From positions 1 to 64,000 of the forward strand of contig JACRPC010000041.1 in the NCBI GenBank assembly GCA_016214125.1: a stretch of 64,000 nt of DNA. The letters are read 5' to 3'. The stretch is from Rhodospirillales bacterium. Its GTDB lineage: Bacteria; Pseudomonadota; Alphaproteobacteria; Rhodospirillales; WMHbin7. Both the position numbers and the translations under genes were made by a program. The notes beneath the pieces are model-generated. The model worked only from the letters and a program-made list of their open reading frames with translations. It had not been told where the DNA came from and did no database searches. Shown in pieces: positions 8,319 to 17,743 of this stretch. How positions within the stretch are numbered: the first letter of the stretch is position 1; every line of letters begins with the position of its first letter.

Positions 8319-9300
8319 GTCCGGGCTCGGCCGCGATCGCCTCTCGATAGAGCGCGGCATCGACATTGCCGCCCGAGAGCACCGCGACGATCGTTTTTCC
8401 CTTGGTCTCGATCCTTCCGGCCAGCAAGGCCGCCAGCGCCACCGCGCCGCCCGGCTCGACGACCAGTTTCAGATGGTCGAAGGCGAACCGCATGGCTTGG
8501 TGCACCTCGGGGTCCGAGACGCACACCGCCCCGGCCTGAAAACGAGACAGCAGGGCGAAGGGGCGCTCGCCCGGCCGGGGCGCCATCAGGGCGTCGCAGA
8601 TCGTTTTTCCGTTGCCGGAATTCTCGACGAACCGGCCAGCGGCCAGCGAGCGGCCGGTATCGTCGAAGCCGGCGGGTTCGGCCACCCAGACCCGGGTTTG
8701 CGGCCGAACCTCCGATAGGGCGAGCGCGACGCCCGACGACAATCCCCCGCCGCTGCAGGGCACCAGCACCGCATCGATCGCCGATCCTTGGGCCTGGCGG
8801 TCGATTTCCAAACCGATCGTTCCCTGGCCGGCGATGATGTAGGGGTCGTCATAGGGCGGCACGATGACGGCGCCTTGCGCGTCGGCCAAGGCCTGACCAA
8901 TGGCCTCGCGGCTTTCCCGATCGCGGTCATAAAGAACGATCGTGGCGCCCAAGTCGCGGGTGCGGGCGATCTTGGCCGCCGGCGCATCCTTCGGCATGAT
9001 GATGGTGGCCTTGCAACCGGCCAATGCGGCCGCCGCCGCCACCCCTTGGGCGTGATTGCCCGAAGACCAGGCGACGACACCGCGTGCCCGCTCGGCGGCG
9101 GAAAGGCGGCCGATGCGGTTCCAGGCCCCCCGGAATTTGAAGGAGCCGGTCCGCTGCAGCATTTCCGCCTTGACCAGGATGCGCCCGCCTAGGCGCGCAG
9201 ACAGTTCCGGACATTCGAGGAGCGGCGTAACGACGGCCCGCCCGTCGAGATGGCGGGCGGCGTCTTGCACCCAGGCGAAGGTCGGCAGATCAGGCGCCAA
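8299..9300 (-). CDS. fold-type II PLP enzyme, threonine/serine dehydratase family
   Basis: The product (333 residues) aligns by eye with threonine dehydratases and 3-hydroxyaspartate ammonia-lyases. It has VVTPLLECPELS near the N-terminus, the PLP lysine in RTGSFKFRGAWNR, SSGNHAQGVA, and the glycine-rich phosphate loop in PCSGGGLSSG. Likely chemistry is elimination of water and ammonia from hydroxy-amino acids; the exact substrate is open. No ATG fits, so I chose TTG at 9300, which gives MAPDLPTF and overlaps the HAD gene stop. GTG at 9270 is an alternative. There is no C-terminal ACT domain, so no allosteric isoleucine control is expected. Confidence 0.87.
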   Translation of the reverse strand: MAPDLPTFAWVQDAARHLDGRAVVTPLLECPELSARLGGRILVKAEMLQRTGSFKFRGAWNRIGRLSAAERARGVVAWSSGNHAQGVAAAAALAGCKATIIMPKDAPAAKIARTRDLGATIVLYDRDRESREAIGQALADAQGAVIVPPYDDPYIIAGQGTIGLEIDRQAQGSAIDAVLVPCSGGGLSSGVALALSEVRPQTRVWVAEPAGFDDTGRSLAAGRFVENSGNGKTICDALMAPRPGERPFALLSRFQAGAVCVSDPEVHQAMRFAFDHLKLVVEPGGAVALAALLAGRIETKGKTIVAVLSGGNVDAALYREAIAAEPGLTPSPS

Positions 9301-9967
9301 GCAGGGCCGGGAGTTCGGAAAGGCTCTTGATTTCGCCCGAGAGTTTGCCGGGCAAGGGCTCGCGCCGGGCGCCCAGCCGATTGATCCAGACCGATTGGAA
9401 CCCGAAGGTGGCGGCCGCCGCCGCGTCCCAATAATTGCCGGAAACGAAGCCAACCCGCTGGGCCTCGATGTCGAAATGCTGGGTGACCATTTCATAGACA
9501 GTGGGGTGCGGCTTGAAGATGCCGATCCGGTCGACCGACAACACGGCATCGAGAACGCCGTCGAGTTTGGCATGGCCGGACGCCGCCACCAGCATGCTGC
9601 GCGAACCGTTGGACAGAATGCCGGTGCGCAGCCCCAGGCCTTTCAGCCTTTCCAGGGTCGGACGCGCATCGGCATAGGCGTCGAGCGTCAGATAAAGCTC
9701 CATCAGACGGGCGCGCAAGGGAGCATCCGAAATGCCCAGATTGTTCATGGCGGTGTCGAGCGCCTCGCCGGTGACGTGCCAGAAATCGACGAAACGGCCC
9801 ATCAGGCTGCGCAGCCAGGTGTATTCCAATTGCTTCTGGCGCCAGAGCTGGGCTAGGGATTCCGCCTTAGAGCCAATGGCGTTCTGGCAGCGCCGCACTG
9901 CGGCGGCGACGTCGAACAGGGTGCCGTAGGCGTCGAACATGCAAACCGAAATGTCGTCGACTTTCAT
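9290..9967 (-). CDS. HAD-superfamily haloacid dehalogenase type II
   Basis: This 225-residue protein has the (S)-2-haloacid dehalogenase pattern. The nucleophile Asp sits in FDAYGTLFD, the second motif is ILSNGS, the lysine is in IFKPHPTVYEM, and the C-terminal motif FVSGNYWDAAAA corresponds to the SxNxWD element. A helical cap lies between motifs I and II. Family members hydrolyse 2-haloalkanoates, but many homologues have unknown physiological substrates. Its stop overlaps the probable start of the PLP enzyme. Confidence 0.87.
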   Translation of the reverse strand: MKVDDISVCMFDAYGTLFDVAAAVRRCQNAIGSKAESLAQLWRQKQLEYTWLRSLMGRFVDFWHVTGEALDTAMNNLGISDAPLRARLMELYLTLDAYADARPTLERLKGLGLRTGILSNGSRSMLVAASGHAKLDGVLDAVLSVDRIGIFKPHPTVYEMVTQHFDIEAQRVGFVSGNYWDAAAAATFGFQSVWINRLGARREPLPGKLSGEIKSLSELPALLGA

Positions 9968-9992
9968 GGGCTATCCCTTTCGTCTTCGGGCC

Positions 9993-11984
9993 TCAATTGC
10001 TGGCCGGGCGCTTGAGATCGCTGGCCAGCGAATAGGCCAATTCGGTGGCGCCCAGGCGGCGCCGGTAAACCTGCAAACTCTCCATAACCCGTTGCACGTA
10101 ATTGCGGGTTTCGGTAAAGGGGATCATCTCGATCCAATCGATGGCGTCCACGTCGCGGTCGCGGGGGTCGCCATTGTCGCGCGACCATTTCGACACCCGG
10201 CCCGGCCCGGCATTGTAGGCCGCCAGCGCCATGATATAGGAGCCGTTGAAGATGTCGAGCAATTGGCCGAGATAGGCGACGCCGAGTTTGACGTTCAAGG
10301 CCGGGTTGGCGGTCAGTTGCTGCGGCTTTTGGTAAGGGACCTTGAGCGATTTGGCCAAGCTCTTGGCGGTCGCTGGCATCAATTGCATCAGGCCGCGCGC
10401 GCCCGCCGAGCTGACGGCTTTTTCGTTGAAGCCACTTTCCTGGCGAATCAGCGCCAGGACCAAGGCCTTTTCCGGAGAAACGCCGCCGTTGGGCGTCTCG
10501 ATCTTCAGGTGATCGGGCATCGGCCAGCCGGAAGTCCCCAGGGTAACGCCCTCCCGATCGGCCCGCCTTGCCACCAGCACGGCCAGATCGGTCCGCGCGT
10601 GGCGCACCGCCAGTCCGGCCGCTAAGGCCTTCAGGCCCGGCCGGTCGGCCAGTTCATGCAGGCGAAGGATGAAGGGACGTATGAGGTCGGACGCGTCGGC
10701 CTCGGCCAGCAAATTCACCGCCTGCGCCAATTCGTGCCCATTGAAGGCCTCGATGTCCTCGGGCGAGGGCAGGGGATCGGAGGGCAGCGGCCATTGCCCC
10801 TCATGGTCGAACTTCGCGGCGGCCAATTGGCCATAATAGCTGGTGACGAAATTGGCGGCGTTGCGATACCACTCGCGCGCCGTTTCCGGTTGCCCAAGCG
10901 CCTCGGCGGCCCGCCCGGTCCAATAGGCGCCACGCGCCCGGGTCACCGAGGTCTGCGCCGTCTCGTAGAGATGCTTGAAATGACGGTAGGCGACTTCCTT
11001 GTCCTCAAGGAAGCGCAACGCGATCCAGCCGGCCATCCATTCCGCCTCGGCGAAGCCGGCACCCTCGCGCAGCCCGTGTTCCCGGACGATCTGGTAGGCT
11101 TCGGAAATATAGCCTTTCTGAAAGGCCTTTCGGGCGATGAGGGCGCGCTCCGGCCACCAAAGATCGGGGCGAACCAGATCGGCCGGCGGGCTTTTGAGAA
11201 TTTGGATCGCGTCGTCGTATTTCTCCTTGCGCCTCAGCCAGCGCAACCGCTCGAAAACCAAGCCTGGGTCGCTGCGCAGCCCCGCCGGAATCTTGTCGAG
11301 CGCCGCCTGGATATTGCCCTTGGCGCCGATCAAGGCCAGCCGGGCCTGGGCCAATTGCTTGTGTGCGGCATCGACCCGCAGGATTTGCCGGCGCGCGGCA
11401 TCGAGTTGCTGGTCCCATAGCAGGCGATCAAGCCGTGCCGAATCATCTTCGGCCCGCAGATGGTGGCGGAAGCGATTGAGGAATTGGCGTTCCTGGAGCA
11501 CGCCGAAGGTGCCGCCGACCCAGGCCTCGCGCAGGAGTGCGACACCCCTTTCGCGCTCGCCCTTATCGAGAAGAGCGGCGCCCAGGGCGGTCTTGCCGTC
11601 GACGGTGAGCGGCGAGCGCTTTTCAAACCAGGCGATGATGTCGCCGGCCGGAGTCGAGGGGGCGATGGCTTCCTCGGCCCGTCTTTGCAAGGCGTTGGGT
11701 TGCGGCCAGTCGGTCGCCTGCTCGATAAACAGGGCAATTTCTTCAAAGCTTGCTCCCGAGCCGGCCCGCGAATAGTCGAGCCAGCGCACCAAACGCTTGG
11801 GAAGCGGATGGTCGATCCCCTCGGCGGTCTTGCGGGCGGCGCTCCACTTGTCGGCCTGGGCCATGGTCAGGGCCTGGCGGGCCTGGCGCGCTTGCTCGGG
11901 CGTGAGGGGGGCGGGCGGATCGGCCAGGGCTGGCCCGGCCAGCGCAAGAGCCGTCAACAAGGCACCGAGAAAAAAGATCCGCAT
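9993..11984 (-). CDS. slt: soluble lytic murein transglycosylase (Slt70-like)
   Basis: The 663-residue product has a signal peptide (FFLGALLTALALAGPALA), a long alpha-helical superhelix, and a C-terminal SLT domain. The catalytic Glu (about E516) is in IRQESGFN, followed by GARGLMQLMPATAK and AYNAGPGRVSKW. Slt enzymes cleave the MurNAc-GlcNAc bond to leave 1,6-anhydroMurNAc. The ATG at 11984 is chosen because it gives a clean signal peptide; the frame is open further upstream but without family-like sequence. It is divergent from dapA, which supplies the diaminopimelate pathway. Confidence 0.92.
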   Translation of the reverse strand: MRIFFLGALLTALALAGPALADPPAPLTPEQARQARQALTMAQADKWSAARKTAEGIDHPLPKRLVRWLDYSRAGSGASFEEIALFIEQATDWPQPNALQRRAEEAIAPSTPAGDIIAWFEKRSPLTVDGKTALGAALLDKGERERGVALLREAWVGGTFGVLQERQFLNRFRHHLRAEDDSARLDRLLWDQQLDAARRQILRVDAAHKQLAQARLALIGAKGNIQAALDKIPAGLRSDPGLVFERLRWLRRKEKYDDAIQILKSPPADLVRPDLWWPERALIARKAFQKGYISEAYQIVREHGLREGAGFAEAEWMAGWIALRFLEDKEVAYRHFKHLYETAQTSVTRARGAYWTGRAAEALGQPETAREWYRNAANFVTSYYGQLAAAKFDHEGQWPLPSDPLPSPEDIEAFNGHELAQAVNLLAEADASDLIRPFILRLHELADRPGLKALAAGLAVRHARTDLAVLVARRADREGVTLGTSGWPMPDHLKIETPNGGVSPEKALVLALIRQESGFNEKAVSSAGARGLMQLMPATAKSLAKSLKVPYQKPQQLTANPALNVKLGVAYLGQLLDIFNGSYIMALAAYNAGPGRVSKWSRDNGDPRDRDVDAIDWIEMIPFTETRNYVQRVMESLQVYRRRLGATELAYSLASDLKRPASN

Positions 11985-12087
11985 CGGGCTCCGCAAGGTT
12001 ATCGATCGCGCCCAGGGTGGGGCCGAATCGAACGAATGATAGGCGTCCGTGACGAAGCCAACAAGCCATTCCGATCGCTGGGAGCGC

Positions 12088-12116
12088 TTGTGTGGCGACG
12101 CGGCCAAGGCTATCTT
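12088..12116 (+). promoter_or_regulatory. possible sigma-70 type promoter for dapA
   Basis: TTGTGT (12088-12093) and TATCTT (12111-12116) are separated by 17 nt, 35 bp upstream of the dapA ATG. Both hexamers depart from consensus, so this is only a candidate. An alternative -10 is TATACG at about 12129-12134. Confidence 0.3.
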
Positions 12117-12150
12117 CGGCCGGTTCCTGTATACGCCCACGGAGAGAGCC

Positions 12151-13029
12151 ATGTTCAAGGGAGTGATTCCCGCCCTGGTGACGCCCTTTACCAAGGCGGG
12201 CGCCGTCGACGCCAAAGCCTATCAGGATTTGATCGCCTGGCAGATCAAGGAAGGCGTGGGCGCCGTCGTGCCCTGCGGCACCACCGGCGAATCGCCCACG
12301 CTCTCGCACAAGGAACACAAGCGCGTGGTCGAGTTGGCGGTCGAAGCGGCCAAAGGCAAGAAGGTTCCGGTGATCGCCGGCACCGGCTCGAATTCGACCG
12401 ACGAGGCGATCGATCTGACCCGTTCGGCCAAGAAGGCGGGCGCCACGGCGGCGCTGGTCGTCACCCCCTATTACAACAAGCCCACCCAAGAAGGGCTCTA
12501 TCAGCACTACAAGGCGATCCATGACGCGGTCGATCTGCCGATCGTCATTTACAACATTCCGGGCCGCAGCGTCATCGACATGACGGTCGACACCATGGGC
12601 CGGCTGGCCAAGCTGCCCAACATCATCGGCGTCAAGGATGCGACCAACGACCTCACCCGTCCGCCGCGCACCCGCAAGGCCTGCGGCAAGGATTTCTGCC
12701 TGCTGTCGGGCGAGGACGGAACCCAGATGGCCTTTCTCGCCATGGGCGGACAAGGCTGCATCTCGGTTACCTCGAACATCGCGCCCGGCCTTCTGGCGCA
12801 AATGCATGCCGCCTGGGCCAAGGGCAACGTCAAGACGGCGATGGCGATCAACGAAAAACTGATGCCGCTGCACGACGCCATGTTCTGTGAAACCAATCCG
12901 GCGCCGGTCAAATACGCGCTGAGCCTTCTTGGCCGGGCCCGACCCGACGTGCGCTTGCCCTTGGTGCCGATCACCGAGGCTTCGCAGAAGAAGGTCCAGG
13001 CCGCGATGCAGGCGGCGGGACTGCTGTAG
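12151..13029 (+). CDS. dapA: 4-hydroxy-tetrahydrodipicolinate synthase
   Basis: DapA condenses pyruvate with aspartate semialdehyde in lysine and diaminopimelate synthesis. The 292-residue length is typical. The Schiff-base lysine is K162 in IGVKDAT, with Y134 in IVIYNIPGR. The GTTGES motif binding the pyruvate carboxylate is present, as is [14 protein letters not shown] 12151 is preceded by GGAGAG; an open upstream extension to 12049 is not conserved-looking. It leads a block with smpB and the Mo enzyme. Confidence 0.96.
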   Translation: MFKGVIPALVTPFTKAGAVDAKAYQDLIAWQIKEGVGAVVPCGTTGESPTLSHKEHKRVVELAVEAAKGKKVPVIAGTGSNSTDEAIDLTRSAKKAGATAALVVTPYYNKPTQEGLYQHYKAIHDAVDLPIVIYNIPGRSVIDMTVDTMGRLAKLPNIIGVKDATNDLTRPPRTRKACGKDFCLLSGEDGTQMAFLAMGGQGCISVTSNIAPGLLAQMHAAWAKGNVKTAMAINEKLMPLHDAMFCETNPAPVKYALSLLGRARPDVRLPLVPITEASQKKVQAAMQAAGLL

Positions 13030-13034
13030 GGCGG

Positions 13035-13511
13035 ATGGCCGAGAAGCCTTCGCCCCCGCCGGCGGCGCAGAATCGCAAGGCCCGCTTCGAATACAGCATC
13101 GAGGACTCGCTGGAGGCCGGCATCATGCTGGCCGGCACCGAGGTCAAGGCGTTACGCCTGGGCAAGGGCAACATCGCCGAGGCCTATGCCGGGCCGATGG
13201 GGGGTGAACTCTACCTCTTCAATGCCTATATCCCGGAATACCAGTCGCGCAGCCCCTTCGGCCATGAGCCGCGCCGACCTCGCAAGCTGTTGGTCCGCAA
13301 GCGCGAAATGACCAAGCTGCTGGGGGCGGTGACCCGGGAAGGCATGACCTTGGTGCCGCTGTCGATCTATTTCAACGCCCGCGGCATCGCCAAGGTCAAT
13401 CTGGGTCTGGCCAAGGGTAAGAAGCGGCACGACAAGCGCGAATCGGAGAAGGAGCGCGACTGGCAGCGCGAGAAAGGGCGCCTGATGCGCAACCGAGGCC
13501 GGGATGAATGA
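13035..13511 (+). CDS. smpB: SsrA-binding protein
   Basis: This 158-residue protein binds tmRNA and delivers it to stalled ribosomes. It shows the family core: [17 protein letters not shown] near residues 15-31, [14 protein letters not shown], and a basic C-terminal tail rich in [15 protein letters not shown] that reaches into the ribosomal mRNA channel. It starts 5 nt after dapA and overlaps the next gene by 8 bp. The tmRNA gene is not in this window. Confidence 0.96.
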   Translation: MAEKPSPPPAAQNRKARFEYSIEDSLEAGIMLAGTEVKALRLGKGNIAEAYAGPMGGELYLFNAYIPEYQSRSPFGHEPRRPRKLLVRKREMTKLLGAVTREGMTLVPLSIYFNARGIAKVNLGLAKGKKRHDKRESEKERDWQREKGRLMRNRGRDE

Positions 13512-14163
13512 CGACGCCGCCGACGTCAACGCCAAGCTGATCGCCGCCAAGGAACGCTGGGCGGCCGAGGGCCGCCATCAATCGGGCGAGACCCAGCCCA
13601 AACGCCGACGCCTGCCGCATGGTCAGCATCTCACCGATGGTTGGCCGGTGCTCGATCTCGGCGTTCAACCCCATGTTCCCTTGAAGGATTGGCGTTTTAC
13701 CGTCTCGGGTCTGGTGGACAATCCGATCGATTGGGGCTGGGAGGATTTCCAGGCCCAACCGCAAACCGAGATCGTCACCGACATCCATTGCGTCACCACC
13801 TGGACCATGTATGACAGCCGCTTTGCCGGCGTCTCGGCCCGCCATCTCTTGAGCGTGGTGAAACCGAAGCCGGAAGCCCGCTTCCTGGTCTGCAAATCCT
13901 ATGACAGCTACACCACCAATTTGCCGCTCGAGCGCTTTGCCGATGCCGACGTGCTGATTGCGCATTCCTGGAACGGCAAGCCGATTCTGCGCGAACATGG
14001 CGGGCCGGTGCGCGCTATCGTTCCCAAACTCTATTTCTGGAAGAGCGCCAAGTGGTTGCGCCACATCACCTTCCTCGAACACGACGCCCCGGGCTTTTGG
14101 GAAGTGCGCGGCTACCACAACGAGGCCGATCCCTGGAAGGAAGAACGCTACAGCGGCGAGTAG
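13504..14163 (+). CDS. sulfite-oxidase-like molybdopterin enzyme (MsrP/YedY fold)
   Basis: The 219-residue protein matches the oxidoreductase molybdopterin-binding domain of the sulfite oxidase superfamily. The molybdenum-ligating Cys is in [10 protein letters not shown], followed by the SARHLL element and [13 protein letters not shown]. There is no signal peptide or Tat motif, no heme domain and no dimerisation domain. It looks like the short cytosolic sulfite-oxidase-like family of unknown substrate rather than periplasmic MsrP. No membrane heme partner (MsrQ type) is adjacent. Confidence 0.85.
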   Translation: MNDDAADVNAKLIAAKERWAAEGRHQSGETQPKRRRLPHGQHLTDGWPVLDLGVQPHVPLKDWRFTVSGLVDNPIDWGWEDFQAQPQTEIVTDIHCVTTWTMYDSRFAGVSARHLLSVVKPKPEARFLVCKSYDSYTTNLPLERFADADVLIAHSWNGKPILREHGGPVRAIVPKLYFWKSAKWLRHITFLEHDAPGFWEVRGYHNEADPWKEERYSGE

Positions 14164-14245
14164 GGGATTGTTGGCGACAAGTTCGTTGACAGCCCGTCGA
14201 AGACCCTGGAAATTAGCGGGCTAACGGGGCCGGCAGGGGGTCCAA

Positions 14246-15811
14246 ATGGGGCGTTATATCCGCACGATCGCTTTTGGGTTTTCGCTTGTCGTGGCAGCGA
14301 TGGCCGCCGGCGCCGACGCTCTGGCCTCTCCCCAATCCGAGGCGCTGATCAAGGCCGGCATCGCCAAGCTGCAGAAGCTCGATTTCGGCGCCGCGCTTAC
14401 CGATTTCGATGCCGCCATCGCCGCCGATCCTGCCGACGGGCGGGCGCTCTACTATCAGGGGTTCGCCTTGAACCGATTGGGCCAGCATGGTGGAGCCTTC
14501 GCCGGCTTCCAGCAGATGCGGCTCAAGGGCACCACCCATCCGGAATTGGATTACGAGCAAGGCTGGGCGGCGCTGGCGACGGGGCGCTTCAACACCGCCG
14601 TCGTCATTCTTGAACCCTATGAAAAGCGCCGGACCGACAACGGCAAGGCCAGCGAGTTCCTGGGGCGCGCGTATCTCGGTCTTGGCCGGCTCGATGATGC
14701 CGAAGCCGCGCTCAAGCGCGCCATCCAGCGCGACGTCAACACCGCCTCGACCTCCTATTTTTACCTGGCCGAGATCGAGGCGATGCGTGGTCAGAAGGAC
14801 CGCTCGCGTCAAGCCATCAATCAGCTCCTGCAGACGGCGCCCAACACCCCGGTCGGCAACGCGCTGCGCAGCCTGGCCCAGGCCCAACCGGCGACCCCGG
14901 GAAAGGACGCCAAGCCGCCCAAACCCTGGTCGGCCTATGCCGGACTGGCGGTGGGTTACAACAGCAACGTCATTTCGCTGAGCGACAGCATCGTTCGGCC
15001 CCAAGATATCCGCGACACCGGCTCGCCCTCTTACCAGATCGATGTCGGGGGGCAATACCGCTTCGATCTGACCGCAGCCAGCGCCTTGTCGGTCGGTTAT
15101 GCCCTAAGTTACGTGAATTTCCCGGAAATGGGCCGCCAGGATCTGTTCGATCAAGGTCTCTTTGCCCGTTACGAACATCGCTTGGCGGACATCTGGATGC
15201 CCTCCTTCCAGATCAGCGGCTCGCACGGACGCGTCGATGGTGACACCTTCCTCAACAGCGTTTCCTTCCGCCCGGCCTTGGCCGTGCAGCCGACCGAGTC
15301 GTTGGCCCTTGAGATCTATTACAGTCGCAATTACGCCGACTACAACGACCCCAACCAGACGCCGCAATTCCTCAATCGGGATTCCTGGCAGAACGTCTAT
15401 GGCGGACGCATCTCGGCCAAGATGGCGCCCTTGCGTACGATGGGCGAAGTCGGAATCGCTCATATCGACAACAATTCCGAAGGCAGCGATTTCGATTACT
15501 CGGCCCTCCAGGCCCATGTCAGCCTCGCCACGTCTTGGCCTTGGCAGATCACCAGCCTGGCTCAGGTAAAATTCACCGGCTACCACTACGACCACCGGAA
15601 CAGCATGGCGCCGACCAGCCCGCCCAGTGCGGTTGCCTTCGGCCACGCCCGCGAGGACTTTGCCGTCCAGACTCTGGCGAAAGTGTCGCGTCCGATCTGG
15701 GGGGCGGTCGATGGCTACGCGCAGTACCAGTTCACCGACAACAATTCCAACATCGCAGTTTACAATTTTCATCAGCATGACGTCCGTGTGGGCGTCGTGG
15801 CTCGGTTCTAG
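14246..15811 (+). CDS. TPR-containing outer-membrane beta-barrel protein
   Basis: The 521-residue protein has a signal peptide (to about ADALA), then a tetratricopeptide region (about 30-225) with repeats such as GAALTDFDAAIAADPADG and LDDAEAALKRAIQRDV. The C-terminal half (about 230-521) is rich in alternating aromatic and polar residues and ends in a terminal Phe (VGVVARF), the outer-membrane barrel insertion signal. The periplasmic TPR plus barrel layout resembles surface lipoprotein assembly modifiers and related exporters. It lies 14 nt upstream of the secreted mosaic protein, so a role in its display or export is plausible but unproven. Confidence 0.8.
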   Translation: MGRYIRTIAFGFSLVVAAMAAGADALASPQSEALIKAGIAKLQKLDFGAALTDFDAAIAADPADGRALYYQGFALNRLGQHGGAFAGFQQMRLKGTTHPELDYEQGWAALATGRFNTAVVILEPYEKRRTDNGKASEFLGRAYLGLGRLDDAEAALKRAIQRDVNTASTSYFYLAEIEAMRGQKDRSRQAINQLLQTAPNTPVGNALRSLAQAQPATPGKDAKPPKPWSAYAGLAVGYNSNVISLSDSIVRPQDIRDTGSPSYQIDVGGQYRFDLTAASALSVGYALSYVNFPEMGRQDLFDQGLFARYEHRLADIWMPSFQISGSHGRVDGDTFLNSVSFRPALAVQPTESLALEIYYSRNYADYNDPNQTPQFLNRDSWQNVYGGRISAKMAPLRTMGEVGIAHIDNNSEGSDFDYSALQAHVSLATSWPWQITSLAQVKFTGYHYDHRNSMAPTSPPSAVAFGHAREDFAVQTLAKVSRPIWGAVDGYAQYQFTDNNSNIAVYNFHQHDVRVGVVARF

Positions 15812-15825
15812 GGGAGGGCAACGCC

Positions 15826-17097
15826 ATGCGCCGCGCCATTATCGTCCCTGGTCTGGTTTCGCTGGCCGCCCTGGCGCTGGCTTCCGGTCCGGCCTTGGCC
15901 TGTACCGGCGGGGCCAACGATCCCTTCCAGTGCATCGGCAACAACCAAGCCATCAACGGCTTTTCCAATTTCTTCCTCACCAATCTTCAGCCGGTGCCGG
16001 GTGCGCCCTCGCAAATCCTGGATTTCGGCGGCGAACTCGGCGGCCCGATCATCAAGGACCGGCTGTGGTTCTGGGGCAGCGGCAACCGCAATCAAGTCAT
16101 CTATGATTTCGGTGCGATCGAGGAAATCGAAGTCCGGTCCGGTGGGGCGGACACCTCGCAACTGACTGGCGGCATCGGCATCAATATCGTCAGCGCGCGC
16201 GGCGCGAACCTCGTCAATTACGGCGGCAAACTGTCTGGCCAGGTAACGGCCGAGAACGAAGCCAACATCTTCTTTGATTTCGGCGACAAACAGAAGATCG
16301 GGCGGGTATCCGACATTCCGCAAACGACCTGGGATCAGCGTCCCGGCCCGGTGCTGCTGCTGCCCAATTTCCCCATGGACCCCAACCAGCCGACGACGCC
16401 CGGTCAATTCCAATTGAACCCGGATGGGGCCTTGTTCGTCAATTCGTTGCCGGGGGCACCGATTTCCATGGCGCCATCGGCGCCGCTTTCGCCGCCATCA
16501 GCGGAAGCGGTGCGCGACGACGCTGCCCGCGCCGCCTTTTTCCGCGAATTGGATGTGGCGATCACCAAGGATCGGGTTCTTCAGGGCAGCGGTGCGAAAT
16601 CGACCCTTGAACAGAGCGAAAAAGGTCTCAAGGAGTCTCTCGACAAACTGAACGACGCCGAACGCGCCCTTAACAGGCCGGTTCTGATCGGGGGCTTGGA
16701 GACGCCGATCGGCGGCCAGGCTTTCGACACCAGCCTGATTACCAGCTTCACCGGCGGGCTCGGGGGGGCAGGAGCACAAACGGCCGCCATCGACGTCTAT
16801 CTGTTCGACAACGCTGGTGGCCGGCCGATGCAGTCGCCGACCGGCCGCGAGGTTTGCTCGCCCTGCACGCTTTCCCCCGACGCGTCGGGAAAGAAGGCGC
16901 GCATCGGCATCGATCGGCTGATCGGGTCGGCGGGCGGGCTTGGCGCCGTGAAGACCGGCTACGCGGTTCTGGTTGTCCAATCGGGCAATGCCGACGCGGT
17001 CGGCCTCACCGATTTCGTCGTCAACAGCCACGGCAGCGCCCTCGATCTGGCGGTCTTCGGTTTCGAGCCGCAACCGATCGGCGGAGCGACCAACTAA
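15826..17097 (+). CDS. secreted protein of unknown function with reordered TonB-receptor-like motifs
   Basis: This 423-residue protein has a signal peptide (about 1-25, ending ALA) and a good ribosome site (AGGGGAGGG). Residues 69-85 contain LGGPIIKDRLWFWGS and residues 95-128 contain EEIEVRSGGADTSQLTGGIG. Residues 131-171 read NYGGKLSGQVTAENEANIFF and then TTWDQ. These resemble short stretches of Oar/carboxypeptidase-like TonB-dependent receptors, but the plug-like piece comes after the barrel-like piece and no barrel follows. The rest (about 200-423) has a probable coiled coil (LEQSEKGLKESLDKLNDAE) and unrecognised sequence, with a Cys pair in CSPC. Function unknown. Confidence 0.75.
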   Translation: MRRAIIVPGLVSLAALALASGPALACTGGANDPFQCIGNNQAINGFSNFFLTNLQPVPGAPSQILDFGGELGGPIIKDRLWFWGSGNRNQVIYDFGAIEEIEVRSGGADTSQLTGGIGINIVSARGANLVNYGGKLSGQVTAENEANIFFDFGDKQKIGRVSDIPQTTWDQRPGPVLLLPNFPMDPNQPTTPGQFQLNPDGALFVNSLPGAPISMAPSAPLSPPSAEAVRDDAARAAFFRELDVAITKDRVLQGSGAKSTLEQSEKGLKESLDKLNDAERALNRPVLIGGLETPIGGQAFDTSLITSFTGGLGGAGAQTAAIDVYLFDNAGGRPMQSPTGREVCSPCTLSPDASGKKARIGIDRLIGSAGGLGAVKTGYAVLVVQSGNADAVGLTDFVVNSHGSALDLAVFGFEPQPIGGATN

Positions 17098-17741
17098 CGC
17101 CCCTTCAGGCGATCAACCGCCTGCCCAACCACCTGGCGAAACATTGCCGGCGTGAGCCTTCCGGTCTGTGTGTTGTAGCGCGAGCAGTGATAGCTGTCGA
17201 TCAGGGTCGGCTTGTCCTCGCCAAGCCGGTGGATGGCGCCGTGGGCGAAGGGCGCCGCCTTCGAACGCACCGCCAGGGCCTTCAAGACCGCTTCATGCGA
17301 CACCCGGCCTAGCGACAGGATAATTTTCAAATTTCCCAGCGCTTTGACCTCGGCTTTTAAGAAAGCGCCGCAGGCTGCAACTTCATTCGTGGTCGGCTTG
17401 TTTTCGGGTGGCACGCAACGCACCGCGTTGGTGATCCGGCAACCGAGGAGTTCCAGCCCATCCTTCGGATTCGCCCCGTATTTTCCACGCGCCAATCCCA
17501 ATTCCAGAAGGGTGGTGTAGAGAAGATCGCCGGCAAAATCGCCCGTGAAAGGGCGCCCGGTTCGATTGGCACCCTTAAGGCCGGGCGCCAGGCCGACGAT
17601 CAGAAGCTTGGCGTCGCGGTCGCCAAAGGCCGGCACGGCGCCGTTATGCCAATCGGGGTAAGCTTGGCGATTGGCGACCCGAAAGGCCACCAGGCGCGGG
17701 CAGAGGGGGCAGTCGAGGGCAGGATCGAGCGACGGCGCCAT
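17094..17741 (-). CDS. family 5-type uracil-DNA glycosylase
   Basis: The product (215 residues from ATG 17741; GTG 17747 would add two) has an N-terminal CPLC pair and later Cys in GCRITNAVRCVPP that together suit a 4Fe-4S cluster. The active-site region GLAPGLKGANRTGRPFTGD fits UDGb/family 5, which removes uracil and other deaminated bases from DNA. The C-terminal motif HCSRYN matches the family's late His element. The gene lies directly after the NYN gene (GTGA overlap or 2-nt gap, depending on start). Its end overlaps the mosaic-protein gene by 4 bp. Confidence 0.87.
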   Translation of the reverse strand: MAPSLDPALDCPLCPRLVAFRVANRQAYPDWHNGAVPAFGDRDAKLLIVGLAPGLKGANRTGRPFTGDFAGDLLYTTLLELGLARGKYGANPKDGLELLGCRITNAVRCVPPENKPTTNEVAACGAFLKAEVKALGNLKIILSLGRVSHEAVLKALAVRSKAAPFAHGAIHRLGEDKPTLIDSYHCSRYNTQTGRLTPAMFRQVVGQAVDRLKGR

Positions 17742-17743
17742 GA

